Of a stretch of 10,325 nt of DNA, positions 1 to 7,835 are shown piece by piece; within the stretch, counting starts at the first letter, position 1; every line of letters begins with the position of its first letter. The position numbers were made by a program, and so were the translations under genes. The notes below the pieces were generated by a model, which did not search any database, was not told where the DNA came from, and saw only the letters and a program-made list of their open reading frames with translations. The stretch lies in NCBI GenBank assembly GCA_050180015.1, contig JBFXEO010000095.1, positions 1-10,325 on the forward strand, in the 5' to 3' direction. Source of the stretch: JBFXEO01 sp050180015 (GTDB lineage Bacteria > Bacteroidota > Bacteroidia > Bacteroidales > Tenuifilaceae).

Positions 1-2
1 AC

Positions 3-713
3 TCAGGTTGGTCCAGCTTGCAAAATCAGGCTGCTCTGGCCTGGCAGGACAAATACTGGGTGGGTGCTCACCACGAAAATCGTTTTTTGGTAAATGAATT
101 AGGTTTGAGCGCTATCGGCGCAGTAATCCCGGCGTTTAAAGGTTCCTTTGGGGTAAATGTTTCGCATTTCGGCTACAGCCAATTCAACATAACCCGGGCA
201 GGCGTTTCCTATGGTATGAAACTTTCCCCCAGGTTTTCGGCTGGGGTTGGATTTAATGTCCATCACATGCAGGTTGCGGGCGATTATAGCGAAAAAAATG
301 CCTACACGGTAGAGGGCGGTTTACTCTACATGCCTGTAAAAAGGGTAGCCATTGGTGCCTACATTTTCAATCCAACCCAATCATCGCTCGATGGCGAAGA
401 ATCGCTTCCGCAGCAGCTTGGCGTTGGAATTACCTATCTGCCAAACGAGAAGTTGACGCTGGTAATACAGGTTGATGATGATACTGAGAGTAAACCTGCG
501 GCAAGGGGCGGAATAGAGTATAAAGCGTTGGATAATTTGGCTTTCCGTCTGGGCTACTCATCGGGCAACCCCGAGGGGCTAACCGGCGGCTTTGGGTTCA
601 ACGTTAAGGCTATACAGGTTGACCTTTCGTTCGGTTACCACAGAATACTCGGATACACCCCACAGCTCTCGGTTTCGTATCAGTTCGGGAGCAAAAAGGC
701 CGAACAGCCATGA
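3..713 (+). CDS. Outer-membrane beta-barrel protein, PorV/PorQ-like (5' partial)
   Basis: The reading frame is open to the left edge, so the start codon and signal peptide lie outside the window; the 236 codons here are the C-terminal part. A TTG at 18 is only an internal codon. The visible start has the N-Q-A-x-L-A pattern followed by E-N-R-F and an 'elg' segment, which I know from Bacteroidota outer-membrane proteins related to PorV/PorQ/FadL-type barrels. The rest is alternating polar/apolar strands with short turns, Gly and aromatic residues, and a C-terminal strand (SVSYQFG) before a short polar tail. This fits an outer-membrane barrel of about 300 residues. Some relatives work in type IX secretion, but nothing here proves that role. 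Its TGA overlaps the ATG of the next gene (ATGA at 710-713), suggesting coupled translation. Family placement is by pattern recognition only; PorP/SprF-like is an alternative. Confidence 0.72.
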   Translation, partial: SGWSSLQNQAALAWQDKYWVGAHHENRFLVNELGLSAIGAVIPAFKGSFGVNVSHFGYSQFNITRAGVSYGMKLSPRFSAGVGFNVHHMQVAGDYSEKNAYTVEGGLLYMPVKRVAIGAYIFNPTQSSLDGEESLPQQLGVGITYLPNEKLTLVIQVDDDTESKPAARGGIEYKALDNLAFRLGYSSGNPEGLTGGFGFNVKAIQVDLSFGYHRILGYTPQLSVSYQFGSKKAEQP

Positions 714-2764
714 GGCTAATAAAACCTTGCATACCTGTTCTACTACTGGTAATCCTTGTACCAGAATTTGCATGGTCACAGGTTTCGCCAACCGATGTAC
801 AGCAGGTTATTGCTGATATTGTGGAAGATTTAACCTCCAAATCCGATTCCGAGAAGGATTACTCCCAGCTGGTAGAGGATTTGCTGGAACTTTCAGAAAA
901 TCCCATCAACATTAATAGTGCCACGGCGGATGGTCTTAAGAAGTTGTTCTTTTTAAACGATTTTCAGATATCGAGTTTGCTGGAATACCGCGATTCTACA
1001 GGTTCAATCCTTAGCCTCTACGAATTGCAAACTGTTCCGGGGTTCGATGTTATTGACGTTCAGCGATTGTCACTATTCGTTAAAACCGATCAGGTGGTAA
1101 AAACTCAGCCTAAATCGATGCTATACGGGCGTAGCGAGTTGTCGTTCCGGTATAAAACATCAATAGAAGTTCCGGTTGGCTATTCCGACAGCTATACTGG
1201 TTCGAAATATTTGGGCGATAAAAACTCATACTTTACGCGATGTACATATCGGGGAGGAAAACATTTACAGCTGGGCTTTACGGCGGAGAAGGATCCCGGC
1301 GAACCATTCTTCGATGGAACGTTTAAAACCGGGATCGATTACCTTTCTGGCTACATCAGTTTGTCAGAATATGGTAAAATCAAGAAACTTATTGTGGGTG
1401 ATTTCCATGCAGAGTTTGGGCAGGGGCTAACATTCTGGAATAGCTTGTCGTTCGGGAAATCGAGCAGTGTCCTTTCCGTTCGCAAAAGGGCCGATGGGCT
1501 TGTAAAACATTCATCGGCCTACGAGAGCCAGTATCTTCGTGGAATAGGGGTTACAGTTCCCGTTTGGAAAGCAGATTTAACCGTCTTTGGATCGTACCGT
1601 AATATTGATGCAAATATAACCGATACGCTTGCAAATGGCGATTTGGCTTTCAGTTCTTTACCCGAAACTGGCTACCACAGAACAGAGGCAGAAATCGCCG
1701 ATAGAAATGCGTTGACCGAAATTGTGGCCGGAGCCAATATTACCTACAATGCCAGGCGGGTAAAAACCGGAGTTACTTTTGCCCATTCCGAAATCGATGG
1801 CGATTATAATGGAACGCCTGCAATATACGAGTTAACGCCTGCCCGGGAGGAGAAAACGGCCATGGGCATGAATGCTGATGTGAGTATGGGCAAACATCAA
1901 CTTTTTGGTGAAATTGCCCTGGATTTGCCCAATGGCGATTTGGCTACACTTGTTGGCGGACTATTCAAGCTGAGCAATACGGTTCAAATGTCGATGCTGG
2001 GAAGATCGTACTCAAGGAATTACAACCCAAAATACACATCGGGATTTGCCGAGGGCAGCGGTACCTTTAACGAGAACGGGTTCTTTGCCGGAATCAGCAT
2101 ACTGCCTACAAAGGGATGGAAATTATCTGGGTACATTGATCTGTTTGAGTTTCCATGGATGAAATACTCTGTCAATGCACCCTCTGGCGGCAGGGAGTTT
2201 ATGGTTTTGTCGGAGAATTCCTTTAATCCAGATTTTTCGGTAACCCTGCGTTACAGGTTTAAGGGGTCCGAAAAGAATATGGCCGATGCACCAACCCGGG
2301 TTGTTCCGGTTGTAAATCAAACCAACCAGAGTTTCAGGCTTCAGTCGGGCTACAATGCAACAAGCTCCATCGCGCTAAAAACCAGCCTTGAGGCTGCAAT
2401 TTATGATGCCGATGGCATCAAGTCGGAGGTTGGATACCTGTTTGCACAGGATATTGCCGTTAGCATGCAAAACCTGCCCATCAGCGTGAACCTTCGGTAT
2501 GCTATTTTCGATACCCCATCGTGGAATAGTAGAATTTACTCGTATGAGAGCGATATGCTCTACTCATTCACAGTTCCTGCCTACTACTCAAGGGGAACAC
2601 GTTTTTTTGTGCTGTTAAAGTACAGCCCCGAAGCGTGGATTGATATTTGGGTCAGGTTCTCCCAAACCTACTACAGCAATATGGACGAACTTGGCTCCGG
2701 TTCCGATCTTATAAAGGACAATACTCGAAGCGAAATAAAAGCAATGGTAAGGCTGAAGTTTTAG
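710..2764 (+). CDS. Secreted helix-hairpin-helix (ComEA-like) protein with C-terminal outer-membrane beta-barrel
   Basis: This 684-residue protein opens with a signal peptide (basic start, hydrophobic core to about residue 20, likely cleavage near A-W-S-Q at 21-24). An acidic helical stretch follows at 28-63. Residues 65-125 form a tandem HHH unit of the ComEA type: N-P-I-N-I-N-S-A, L-x-x-L-F-F-L, an E-Y-R-D-x-T-G-S-I segment, then Y-E-L-Q-x-V-P-G-F-D. From about 135 to the end the sequence is amphipathic beta-strands rich in Tyr, Ser and Gly, including F-G-Q-G-L near 240. It ends in Phe (MVRLKF), as expected of a barrel inserted by BAM. HHH domains of this type usually bind DNA without sequence specificity; ComEA is the periplasmic DNA receptor in competence. 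A role in DNA binding or uptake here is inference. Large HHH-plus-barrel proteins are widespread in Bacteroidota and, as far as I know, uncharacterised. Start is fixed by the ATGA overlap and the signal peptide. Confidence 0.85.
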   Translation: MRLIKPCIPVLLLVILVPEFAWSQVSPTDVQQVIADIVEDLTSKSDSEKDYSQLVEDLLELSENPININSATADGLKKLFFLNDFQISSLLEYRDSTGSILSLYELQTVPGFDVIDVQRLSLFVKTDQVVKTQPKSMLYGRSELSFRYKTSIEVPVGYSDSYTGSKYLGDKNSYFTRCTYRGGKHLQLGFTAEKDPGEPFFDGTFKTGIDYLSGYISLSEYGKIKKLIVGDFHAEFGQGLTFWNSLSFGKSSSVLSVRKRADGLVKHSSAYESQYLRGIGVTVPVWKADLTVFGSYRNIDANITDTLANGDLAFSSLPETGYHRTEAEIADRNALTEIVAGANITYNARRVKTGVTFAHSEIDGDYNGTPAIYELTPAREEKTAMGMNADVSMGKHQLFGEIALDLPNGDLATLVGGLFKLSNTVQMSMLGRSYSRNYNPKYTSGFAEGSGTFNENGFFAGISILPTKGWKLSGYIDLFEFPWMKYSVNAPSGGREFMVLSENSFNPDFSVTLRYRFKGSEKNMADAPTRVVPVVNQTNQSFRLQSGYNATSSIALKTSLEAAIYDADGIKSEVGYLFAQDIAVSMQNLPISVNLRYAIFDTPSWNSRIYSYESDMLYSFTVPAYYSRGTRFFVLLKYSPEAWIDIWVRFSQTYYSNMDELGSGSDLIKDNTRSEIKAMVRLKF

Positions 2765-2923
2765 GTGATGAATACAAAAACGGCGACTCAACTTCAGAGG
2801 AAGGAATCTGGATACCGATCAAACCCATTTCAAACAGCAATTCAAGGGGTAGGCAAGGTTTTCCTAGTATCAAAGTTCGTCACGTGGAATCTGGGCCTAG
2901 TTTCGCAATTCCTTACATTACGC

Positions 2924-4732
2924 CTATTGCAAAGCTTCCCCAACAGTTAAGTCATCAAAATAGGCCTTGCGTCTATCCGGATTCCACACATAGACTGTAT
3001 AGGGAATGGAATCGGAGGTGGCGGGTGTGGTAAATTCTACAACCAGCCGTTCCCATCCGGCGGGATCAATCTCTACGGTTTTGTTTGATTTTATGTAAAT
3101 GTTGGCCTCCCTTTTCTGGACAACAAGCATGGCGTCCGGATTCCCGAATCGCCATACCTGTGCAATGTAACGTTTGTCGGGTTGTAGGTTTATTGCCGTG
3201 GACAGTCCATACTGATTCTCTCTGTTAACCTCCAGTGAGTTTTTCCCGGAATGCGATTTGCTGCTGCAAACTACTCCACCCTGCGAGCTGGGCAGCGAAT
3301 CGCAGGAACATTGATAAATTATCCTTTGGTTAACCGGCGGGTACGTTGGTTTGGCGAATATTTCATTTTTACCCTGAATGGCCGATTCGTAATCGGGTTC
3401 CTGCAGTAAATAGTTAAGCCGTCCGCTTGGATGCAGCCGGAGGAAAGAATCCCAGTAGGCCTCTTTACTCATAGAATCCCAGTGAATGGCCATGTATCGG
3501 TACTGAAAGTTGGCGGTAAGCCCTAGAGTAGCAAGTACGGTTAATGCAGAATAGCCGACAATTCTCCATGTTTTTTTTGATGAAAACCACTCAACCGTAT
3601 AGGCAAATGGGAGGGTGAGCAATGCGTACGATTCAATGAGCGGACGTGCGCCCAGGCCGCCACCGTACCACCAGCTCCACCACGAGAAGATGATGTAAAT
3701 GTTTATAAGCATGAACGATACAATGGGCCAGAACCACTCGTACTTTCTTTTTATACCCAGAATGAGTATTCCTATCAGCGGGAAAATCATTACGGGGGAG
3801 TACGTCAGCCAGCCTTTCCTGTAGCTGAAAATTCCATCGAGTATATGGGGTTTAAGGAAAAAAAAGCCTTCGTTGTTGTAGGAGTAGTATAACCAATGCC
3901 CGGTGGCAGACTTCCAGTAAAGTAGTTGCGGTGCCCACACTATAGATGCAACGAAAACAGGAAGTATGAGTATCTTCCAATGTTTAAGAAAAAAGTGGAA
4001 GCGTTGGCCGAATCCTTTAGTTGAGTTGACCCCCCATAGCAGGAAGAATATTGTTATAAGTATATTTGATGGGCGAACCAGCGATATTAGCCCAATTAGA
4101 GCACCAAGGTAAACCCCGTATTTTACAGAGGGCGATTCCCAGAACCTTACCGTTAGGTAGAAAAATGTTGCAAAAAGAAAAAAGTTGTAAACGTGCGACA
4201 TGGGGGCTTCCAGCGTACTGTAGTGTAGTAAATTTGTTCCAACCACAGCTATGAATAGCACAATAGATACTATGCCGGAATTGAACCATCGCCGTAAAAG
4301 TTTTCGGAGGATAATTAACGCCAGTATCAAGTAAAAAACGGCACTTACCTGTAGTAGAATTTGGTATGGGATGGTGTATCCATCGGGCGTGCAGCCACCA
4401 ATCAGGGCAATGAGATGTCCCACCAGGAAAAAAGGCAGGTATAGTATGGAGAGTCCCATGGTCATCTTAACTACCTCGCGACCATCGGCGGTTTTTAGCG
4501 GCCAATACTTATCGGCGTAGAAATCAGGATTTGCCCTTGTAAAGGCGAAGGTTAAATCGTGGTGAATAATTGCTGCAGGCAGATAGCAGTAGTATGATAT
4601 GATGTCATCGTGAATTACTCGTCCTTTTTTCCAGGGCTTTGTATTTAGGTTGATAAAAATAACCAGAATAGCAATCAGCAGGATTGATACACGGCTAAAA
4701 TCGGGTCTGGCAGAGAATAGTTTATTTTTCAT
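2924..4732 (-). CDS. GT-C-type integral membrane glycosyltransferase with C-terminal beta-sandwich domain
   Basis: This 602-residue protein probably transfers a sugar from a lipid-linked donor on the outer face of the inner membrane. Residues 1-410 hold about 11-12 hydrophobic segments (first at 15-30, last at 390-406). The first non-cytoplasmic loop has H-D-D at 41-43, the place where GT-C enzymes (PMT/ArnT/GT39-83 types) carry their catalytic acidic pair. Residues 350-367 have the W-W-x-x-G-G-x-x-G-x-R pattern typical of bacterial members. After the last membrane segment, residues 420-602 are soluble. Residues 495-600 look like a galactose-binding-like or carbohydrate-binding jelly roll (S-G-K-N-S-L-E-V opening, Y-F-D-D-L-T-V ending). 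Cysteines at 475, 477 and 489 could form disulfides outside the cytoplasm. It is last in the minus-strand run, 44 bp after the lyase gene, and faces the HHH-barrel gene tail to tail. Donor and acceptor cannot be read from the sequence. Confidence 0.78.
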   Translation of the reverse strand: MKNKLFSARPDFSRVSILLIAILVIFINLNTKPWKKGRVIHDDIISYYCYLPAAIIHHDLTFAFTRANPDFYADKYWPLKTADGREVVKMTMGLSILYLPFFLVGHLIALIGGCTPDGYTIPYQILLQVSAVFYLILALIILRKLLRRWFNSGIVSIVLFIAVVGTNLLHYSTLEAPMSHVYNFFLFATFFYLTVRFWESPSVKYGVYLGALIGLISLVRPSNILITIFFLLWGVNSTKGFGQRFHFFLKHWKILILPVFVASIVWAPQLLYWKSATGHWLYYSYNNEGFFFLKPHILDGIFSYRKGWLTYSPVMIFPLIGILILGIKRKYEWFWPIVSFMLINIYIIFSWWSWWYGGGLGARPLIESYALLTLPFAYTVEWFSSKKTWRIVGYSALTVLATLGLTANFQYRYMAIHWDSMSKEAYWDSFLRLHPSGRLNYLLQEPDYESAIQGKNEIFAKPTYPPVNQRIIYQCSCDSLPSSQGGVVCSSKSHSGKNSLEVNRENQYGLSTAINLQPDKRYIAQVWRFGNPDAMLVVQKREANIYIKSNKTVEIDPAGWERLVVEFTTPATSDSIPYTVYVWNPDRRKAYFDDLTVGEALQ

Positions 4733-4776
4733 AGCTATAATTTCAATTGAATTGCTGGCGGATATTTTACAAACAG

Positions 4777-6210
4777 TTATATTTCCCTTAACGAGTATCC
4801 TAACTTCAGTAAACTTTCGGGTTTTACAATTTCTTTCAGCTTGTTGTCGTCAACAAGATGGTGTTTTTGGTTGGCGGTGAAAATATCAACTTTAGCCTGC
4901 CTCATTTCGTTGGCAAGAATGGCCGCCTTGTTGAAACCGATGAATGGTAGCAGTGCTGTTGTAATTGATGGATTGCACCACAGCTGCTGTTCCGATTTTT
5001 GGGTATCAACCTCAATGCCTTGAACCATGTTCTCGGCGAGGCTTTTGTTTGCAGCAGTAAGAAGTTTCAGGGAGTCTAGCAGGGCATGGCCAATGGATGG
5101 TATGTAGGCATTCAAATCTAAAGTTCCTAGTCCGGCCATGCTGGAAATAGTCATATCGTTAGCGTAAACTCTGTGGGCAACGCTGACAATAAATTCCGGG
5201 ATAACCGGGTTTACCTTGCCGGGCATTATAGAGCTGCCAACCTGCCGCTTGGGTATAACAATAGAGTTCCCGCCAATATCGGAGGATATTAACCTTAAAT
5301 CGGAGGCCATTTTTTCCAGGTTCACCGCATGGGCTTTCAGAGTGGCATGAACCTCTACAAAGGAATCCAGGTTGGCCGTTGCATCATTTAAATTTTCGCT
5401 GCGGGTAAACGGAAACCCGGTGAGCCTTTGCAGCTGCTTGGCGACCTCCATCACAAAGTATCGGGGAGTTCCAATGCCCGTGCCAATGGCTCCGCCTCCA
5501 AGGTTTACCACTTTTATGCGCTCAAAGCATTTAGAAACCCGCCACCAGTCGCGCGATAGGGCTTCGCTGTAAGTGCTAAATAGTTGTCCGTACGACGATG
5601 GAACAGCTGACTGCATTTGGGTATAGCCAATCCTTGGTGAGTTTCGATGTTTTTTTTCGAGATTTTCTATTCCTCCCCGTGTGTAGTTTATTGACTCTTC
5701 CAGCAAAACCAGCAATCGGACAGCGGCAACGCGTAATGCAGTAGGTACCACATCGTTGGTGGATTGAAATACGTTGGCGTGTTCAATTGGGTCTATTATG
5801 CTGTAGTTGCCTGCTTTATGCCCAAGTTTTGCCAGCGATGCGTTGGCAATTATTTCGTTTACATTCATGTTGATACTGGTGCCTGCCCCGCCTTGTATTG
5901 CCGGAATAATAAAATGTTCGAAGTATTCGCCGTTGTGCACTTCGCCCGCAACCGTAATGAGCGTTTCAACAATATTATTGGGGATAAAGTTGAAGTCTTT
6001 TGACTTTAGCTCGGCATCGTTTTGGGCTGTATGGGCAAATTCACGGTAGGTTAAATAGCACGCCTGCTTTACCAGCCCCATTGTCTGGTACCATTCCATG
6101 TGGAATGGAGATGTGTCGGGGAAATTTTCCCGGGCTCTCAATGAGTGTATGCCGTAAAGGGCATTGCCGGGAATTTTGCGTGTGCCAAGATAATCTGATT
6201 CTATCCGCAT
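4777..6210 (-). CDS. aspA: Aspartate ammonia-lyase (aspartase/fumarase superfamily), somewhat divergent
   Basis: The expected reaction is L-aspartate to fumarate plus ammonia in the cytoplasm, feeding fumarate to respiration or the reductive TCA branch. The 477 residues match the usual aspartase length. The three conserved superfamily regions are present: G-T-S-I-N-M-N at 110-116, Q-S-T-N-D at 149-153, and the signature G-S-S-I-M-P-G-K-V-N-P at 325-335. By alignment with Bacillus AspB from memory, Ser326 is the catalytic base and Lys332 and Asn334 bind substrate. V-I-P-E after the signature favours aspartase; fumarases usually have T-Q-C-E. Odd: the second region reads G-Y-T-Q-M-Q-S-A-V-P (195-204), whereas most aspartases have G-R-T-(H/Q)-L-Q-D-A-V-P, so the usual Arg and Asp are missing. 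Superfamily is certain; substrate is less so. It lies 37 bp after the glutaminyl cyclase gene, probably in the same operon. Confidence 0.85.
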   Translation of the reverse strand: MRIESDYLGTRKIPGNALYGIHSLRARENFPDTSPFHMEWYQTMGLVKQACYLTYREFAHTAQNDAELKSKDFNFIPNNIVETLITVAGEVHNGEYFEHFIIPAIQGGAGTSINMNVNEIIANASLAKLGHKAGNYSIIDPIEHANVFQSTNDVVPTALRVAAVRLLVLLEESINYTRGGIENLEKKHRNSPRIGYTQMQSAVPSSYGQLFSTYSEALSRDWWRVSKCFERIKVVNLGGGAIGTGIGTPRYFVMEVAKQLQRLTGFPFTRSENLNDATANLDSFVEVHATLKAHAVNLEKMASDLRLISSDIGGNSIVIPKRQVGSSIMPGKVNPVIPEFIVSVAHRVYANDMTISSMAGLGTLDLNAYIPSIGHALLDSLKLLTAANKSLAENMVQGIEVDTQKSEQQLWCNPSITTALLPFIGFNKAAILANEMRQAKVDIFTANQKHHLVDDNKLKEIVKPESLLKLGYSLREI

Positions 6211-6247
6211 TTACTTGCCAGTTTTGGATGATAATAAGTAGTAAAAC

Positions 6248-7324
6248 CTATTTGTTTACAATGTCAACCTCAAAGAGTTTGGGCCAGTATTTACCCGTAA
6301 CAAAAAGCCGTTTGCCCGCAGAATCGTAGGCTATGCCATTCAGCACATCTTCATTACCCGTTCTATCCGATGCTTTGAGAATTTTTGAAAAATCGATCTC
6401 TGCTAAAACAGCCCCTGTTTGGGGATCAATGCGGACTATCCTGTCGGTTGTGTAAATGTTGGCATAAATTTCACCGTTGATATATTCCAGCTCGTTGAGC
6501 ATCCGAACCGGGCCATTGTTGTCAAATACCTCAATTCTTCTAACTTCAGAAAAACTTTCCGGTTCCATAAAGTGAATTGTGTTGGAGCCATCGCTCATAA
6601 TCAGCTCTTTGCCATTTGTTGTTAAGCCCCAGCCCTGCGTGGTGTAGCTGAATGTGTTTAAACTTTTAAACGACTCCAGGTCGTAAGCAAAACCAATCTC
6701 ACTCGTCCATGTTAGCTGGTAGATTTTTCCGTTAAGCAGGGCAATCCCTTCGCCAAAATAATCCCTGCCCAGGTTGGCGCTTTGGATCACTTTTCCGGTT
6801 TCTAACTCCACCTTTCGTAGTGTCGATTCGCCCTGCTGCCCGGTTCCCTCGTAGAGGAATCCGTTGTAGAAAAGTAAACCTTGAGTGTAAGCGCGGGCAT
6901 CGTGGTTGTATGTTTTAGCCACCCGGTAAGTTTCCTTTTGGGGTATTATGTTTGATTTGAGCAGGATAGCTATTGATGCGGTTTGCCGCTGTCCGCCTTT
7001 CCATGCGGTGGCTTTTACGTTGGTACTTCCAAGACTAAAATTCTTTGTTGAAAGCTCATAGGATAAACCCGATAGTTTTTCAACCTGTTTTTCGTTGATG
7101 TAAAGAATTATTGAATCTGGCTGAACATTGGTATCCATCAACTTTATGTTGAGCTTAACTAATTCTCCAACGGTATATATGGTTCCGTTAGTTGGAGAGT
7201 CGAACCGGATTAAGTAGATTGGTTTTTCCGTTGGCTTTGCTGTAACCGACGATGTATCCTTACGCCCGTTGGTACATGCAGCTAGTAGCAAAAAAAATAA
7301 CGTGTAAAGTTTTGTGATATTCAT
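6248..7324 (-). CDS. Glutaminyl-peptide cyclotransferase (plant/bacterial-type propeller), lipoprotein with N-terminal Ig-like domain
   Basis: Glutaminyl cyclase converts N-terminal glutamine of peptides or proteins to pyroglutamate, releasing ammonia. The 358-residue protein starts with a lipoprotein signal: hydrophobic core, then L-L-A-A-C with the lipidated Cys at 17. It should therefore be membrane-anchored outside the cytoplasm. After a low-complexity linker (20-35), residues 36-125 look like an Ig-like/bacterial cadherin-like beta domain. Residues 130-357 are the five-bladed propeller of the glutamine cyclotransferase family (papaya and Xanthomonas type). Motifs in order: Y-T-Q-G-L (146-150), Y-E-G-T-G (158-162), G-E-G-I (191-194), G-W-G-L (231-234), N-E-L-E (277-280), N-G-I-A (329-332) and T-G-K-Y-W-P (343-348). 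The HAD gene ends 21 bp upstream and the lyase gene starts 37 bp downstream, all co-directional. The start fits the signal peptide. This is a confident family call; the target proteins are unknown. Confidence 0.93.
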   Translation of the reverse strand: MNITKLYTLFFLLLAACTNGRKDTSSVTAKPTEKPIYLIRFDSPTNGTIYTVGELVKLNIKLMDTNVQPDSIILYINEKQVEKLSGLSYELSTKNFSLGSTNVKATAWKGGQRQTASIAILLKSNIIPQKETYRVAKTYNHDARAYTQGLLFYNGFLYEGTGQQGESTLRKVELETGKVIQSANLGRDYFGEGIALLNGKIYQLTWTSEIGFAYDLESFKSLNTFSYTTQGWGLTTNGKELIMSDGSNTIHFMEPESFSEVRRIEVFDNNGPVRMLNELEYINGEIYANIYTTDRIVRIDPQTGAVLAEIDFSKILKASDRTGNEDVLNGIAYDSAGKRLFVTGKYWPKLFEVDIVNK

Positions 7325-7345
7325 ACGGTGAAATTGTTGTTTGAG

Positions 7346-7771
7346 CTATGGCTTACCGGGGAATAGTCGCGTAAAAATATTTCTCCGTTTGTAGCGCTTC
7401 AGTATTTTTTTTTCCGATATATGATGGGGTTGGCTGGGATAAAGCAGTTCCCAAACCTTGCTCCATCCAATAAACCCCCCAACATTTCTATCATCAATAA
7501 AAATATCAACGGAGAGCTTGCGGGGTGTTTCCCCGTCGAGGATTTCTTCCGGGTAGTTTTTGTTTACAGCGTAGAACTCTACTCCGTTTTTTTTGCAGAG
7601 TTCAACGGCATCGTCCAGAAGTTTTCCGGTACGAACAGTCCAGAGTATCAGAATAAACCCTTTTTTTTGCAGTTCGCGGAGCGTTTCAAAGGCAAAGAGC
7701 ATGGGCTGTCCCATTGCCGGATATTCATTCTCCACAATTGTTCCATCAAAGTCAACGGCTACCCTCAGCAT
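7346..7771 (-). CDS. Small HAD-superfamily hydrolase (capless, BT0820-like)
   Basis: A 141-residue cytoplasmic phosphohydrolase-like protein. HAD motif I is D-F-D-G-T at 7-11, with Asp7 the predicted nucleophile and Asp9 the acid/base. Motif II is Thr45 in W-T-V-R-T-G. Lys85 is a likely motif III residue. Motif IV is D-I-F-I-D-D-R at 89-95, supplying the Mg-binding acids. No cap domain is inserted, so it resembles the compact HAD proteins common in Bacteroidota, whose substrate I do not know. The C-terminal 25 residues are very basic (K-R-Y-K-R-R). The frame stays open upstream to an ATG at 7891, but I start at 7771: motif I then falls at residue 7 as usual, the extra 40 residues look non-protein-like, and a good promoter and repeats lie in that stretch. 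It is the first gene of the minus-strand run. Confidence 0.87.
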   Translation of the reverse strand: MLRVAVDFDGTIVENEYPAMGQPMLFAFETLRELQKKGFILILWTVRTGKLLDDAVELCKKNGVEFYAVNKNYPEEILDGETPRKLSVDIFIDDRNVGGFIGWSKVWELLYPSQPHHISEKKILKRYKRRNIFTRLFPGKP

Positions 7772-7795
7772 TCTGTTCAAATGGTAAATGATTGT

Positions 7796-7826
7796 CAAAT
7801 CTACATTAAATTTGGGAAACGGCAAG
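7796..7826 (-). promoter_or_regulatory. Predicted Bacteroidetes-type promoter for the minus-strand operon
   Basis: On the minus strand, TAGATTTG (7796-7803) matches the Bacteroidetes -7 consensus TAnnTTTG exactly. CTTG (7823-7826) matches three of four bases of the -33 box TTTG, with 19 bp between them, the usual spacing. Transcription would begin near 7788-7791, leaving a leader of roughly 17-20 nt before the ATG at 7771. This supports the short HAD start, because the longer start at 7891 would lie upstream of the promoter. The prediction rests on consensus matching only. Confidence 0.55.
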
Positions 7827-7835
7827 AGGGCCTGG

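Noticed and set aside
2765..2923. Possible bidirectional terminator between the convergent genes
   Set aside because: I looked for a GC-rich stem with a T-run on either strand and saw none; a 9-bp direct repeat GGAATCTGG and a CACGTG palindrome are too short to mean anything.
2765..2950. A 61-codon plus-strand frame (GTG start) directly after the HHH-barrel stop
   Set aside because: No recognisable family, composition unlike a protein, and its end runs antisense into the glycosyltransferase gene.
4742..4751. TTCAATTGAA 10-bp palindrome in the gap before the glycosyltransferase gene
   Set aside because: AT-rich palindromes this short are expected by chance, and no promoter boxes accompany it.
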